A stretch of 7,207 bases of DNA from Anaerolineales bacterium (GTDB taxonomy: Bacteria > Chloroflexota > Anaerolineae > Anaerolineales > UBA4823): contig JALHTN010000418.1 in NCBI GenBank assembly GCA_022865865.1, positions 1 to 7,207 of the forward strand, given 5' to 3'. The notes below the pieces were generated by a model. The model did not search any database and had not been told where the DNA came from. It was given only the letters and a program-made list of their open reading frames with translations. The position numbers were made by a program, and so were the translations under genes. Shown in pieces: positions 5,759-7,207 of this stretch. Position 1 is the first letter of the stretch. Every line of letters begins with the position of its first letter.

Positions 5759-7126
5759 ATGAAACAGCAAAATGTGGTCATTTGTGGTGCGGGTATCGCC
5801 GGCATCAGTACCGCTTATCATCTTGCAGTTAAGCATGGTGTTCAAGATATCCTCCTGATAGACGAGCGTCCCCCTTTAAGCTTAACCAGCGATAAATCCA
5901 CAGAATGCTACCGGAATTGGTGGCCTGGTCCAGGCAATGCCATGGTTTCCCTGATGAATCACAGCATCGATCTGCTGGAAGATCTGGCTGCTGTTCATGG
6001 AAACCCATTCCACCTAAATCGCCGTGGGTATTTGTACCTAACCAGCGATAAAAATAATGTCTCCGATTTGCAATCCAATGCTCAGGAAACATCCCAACTC
6101 GGTGCTGGTTCTCTGCGAATTCATCGTGGACGCTCGACAGACACCCCTTACCAGCCTTCAGAACCCAATGGCTTCAAATCAGCTCCTGGCGGCGCTGATT
6201 TGATCCTGGATCGCGATCTCATCCGGCATCACTACCCTTTCATCACCGATCAGGTTGTTGCTGGTCTGCATATTCGGCGCGCTGGCTGGTTCAGTGCCCA
6301 ACAGCTGGGCAGCTTGCTGCTCGCAGAAGCCAAAAATCACGGTGTCCACCTTCTCCTGGATCGAGTTGACACTCTTGAACTTCACAATCAAAGGGTAACC
6401 GCGGTTGTGCTTGAAGGTGGCAGCCGCATACCCACCAAGATTTTTGTGAATGCAGCCGGCCCATTCTTAAAACCAGTATCAGCTACCTTCGGGGTTGAGC
6501 TACCCGTTTACTGCGAACTTCATCTCAAAGTCTCCGCTCAAGATCAATTGGGTATTATCCCCAGGGACGTACCCTTGCTGATCTGGCAAGATGCACAGAA
6601 ACTTCCTTGGAGTAAAGCTGAAATTGATTTTCTAAAAGAAGATCAAGCCAATCACTGGCTGTTGGATGAATTCCCACCTGGAGTTCACACCCGGCCAGAA
6701 GGGCTTGCGGACAGTCCAGTCTTCTTGATGTTGTGGGAATATCACACCAGAGAGATTGAGCCCACCTGGCCACCTCCCCTGGATCAAGATTATCCAGATA
6801 TTGCTCTGCGTGGTTTAGCGACGATGATCCCCGCATTAAAACAGTATTTCGAGAAACCACCACGTCCTTTCCTGGATGGTGGTTACTATACTAAAACCAG
6901 GGAAAATCGACCATTAATCGGGCCACTGCCAGTGGAGGGGACCTGGGTAATTGGCGCATTATCCGGATTTGGCTTGATGGCTTCGATGGCGGCTGGTGAA
7001 CTGCTTGCAATGCACATCCTCAATAAAAGATTGCCAGCGTATGCACCGGCTTTTAATCTCAATCGCTATCAAGATGAAGAATATGCTGCCAGTCTCTCAA
7101 CCTGGGAGACTTCCGGACAATTATGA
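5759..7126 (+). CDS. FAD-dependent oxidoreductase, DAO (D-amino-acid/sarcosine oxidase-like) family
   Basis: A 455-residue flavoenzyme predicted to oxidise an amine or amino acid in the cytosol; the exact substrate cannot be read from the sequence. The N-terminus has the Rossmann FAD motif VVICGAGIAGIS (6-17), with an acidic pair D35-E36 at the end of the second strand for the adenosine ribose. NAAGPF (231-236) matches the usual NAAG FAD element, and TRENRPLIGPLP (380-391) followed by IGALSGFGLMASMAAGE (398-414) matches the C-terminal FAD-closing region of DAO proteins. The segment KSTECYRNWWPGPG (46-59) looks like a subgroup signature but I cannot tie it to a characterised enzyme. There is no signal peptide. 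The ATG at 5759 has no good Shine-Dalgarno and follows the alaX stop by six bases, suggesting translational coupling. Its stop overlaps the next start (ATGA). Alternatives within the family include glycine oxidase-like or sarcosine oxidase-like enzymes. Confidence 0.85.
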   Translation: MKQQNVVICGAGIAGISTAYHLAVKHGVQDILLIDERPPLSLTSDKSTECYRNWWPGPGNAMVSLMNHSIDLLEDLAAVHGNPFHLNRRGYLYLTSDKNNVSDLQSNAQETSQLGAGSLRIHRGRSTDTPYQPSEPNGFKSAPGGADLILDRDLIRHHYPFITDQVVAGLHIRRAGWFSAQQLGSLLLAEAKNHGVHLLLDRVDTLELHNQRVTAVVLEGGSRIPTKIFVNAAGPFLKPVSATFGVELPVYCELHLKVSAQDQLGIIPRDVPLLIWQDAQKLPWSKAEIDFLKEDQANHWLLDEFPPGVHTRPEGLADSPVFLMLWEYHTREIEPTWPPPLDQDYPDIALRGLATMIPALKQYFEKPPRPFLDGGYYTKTRENRPLIGPLPVEGTWVIGALSGFGLMASMAAGELLAMHILNKRLPAYAPAFNLNRYQDEEYAASLSTWETSGQL

Positions 7127-7207
7127 CCAAATTAAAAGATGAATTCCTGCTTGAAGATTCGTTAATTTTCCTCAATCATGGATCCTTCGGAGCCTGTCCA
7201 AAACCGG
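7123..7207 (+). CDS. Class V aminotransferase, isopenicillin-N-epimerase-like (3' end outside window)
   Basis: Only 28 codons are visible. After a short lead the protein reads LIFLNHGSFGACPKP (14-28), which strongly resembles the N-terminus of PLP-dependent class V aminotransferases annotated as isopenicillin N epimerase-like, where an FLNHGSFGxxP segment is typical. The PLP lysine and other catalytic positions lie beyond the window, so activity and substrate cannot be judged. The ATG overlaps the stop of the oxidoreductase gene (ATGA), the usual sign of translational coupling, and no strong ribosome binding site of its own is seen. True isopenicillin N epimerase activity is unlikely to be implied; most relatives are uncharacterised or act on Cys-like or other amino-acid substrates. 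Confidence 0.8.
   Translation, partial: MTKLKDEFLLEDSLIFLNHGSFGACPKP

Overview
The window looks like an ordinary chromosomal stretch from a bacterium of moderate, slightly AT-leaning composition. It holds three complete genes with recognisable families, one complete gene I do not recognise, and two genes cut by the window edges. I saw no transposase, phage gene, CRISPR array, tRNA or rRNA. The gene content and protein wording (free-standing AlaX, a spermidine-synthase-like membrane protein, an isopenicillin-N-epimerase-like aminotransferase) remind me of Chloroflexota/Anaerolineae-type environmental genomes. That is an impression from memory, not a demonstrated placement.

Layout. Positions 2-412 (+) are the C-terminal two thirds of a protein-L-isoaspartate O-methyltransferase (Pcm). 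It converges, with a single base between stop codons, on 414-2897 (-), a large membrane protein with a spermidine-synthase-like Rossmann domain between two blocks of membrane helices. A gap of about 340 bases follows (2898-3233). On the minus strand it contains a good terminator-like hairpin just upstream of the membrane gene's start and other possible pairing. Next comes 3234-4700 (-), a 488-residue soluble protein that I cannot assign but that has several motif-like, His/Cys-rich segments. A divergent AT-rich region of about 330 bases (4701-5029) separates it from a plus-strand operon.

The operon is led by a plausible sigma70 promoter at 4959-4987. It reads alaX (5030-5752, alanyl-tRNA editing hydrolase), then a DAO-type FAD oxidoreductase (5759-7126, 6 bases later), then a class V aminotransferase of the isopenicillin-N-epimerase-like type (from 7123, ATGA overlap, cut by the window end). 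Spacing and overlap indicate co-transcription and probably translational coupling.

How they may work together. The plus-strand operon combines removal of misacylated amino acids from tRNA-Ala with two enzymes typical of amino-acid or amine oxidation and PLP chemistry, so a shared small amino-acid substrate is a reasonable inference but is not shown by the sequence. Pcm (protein repair) and the minus-strand genes have no evident functional tie to it. No clearly new multi-gene system is visible. The most worthwhile unknowns are the 488-residue protein, the structured leader of the membrane gene, and the substrate shared by the alaX operon.
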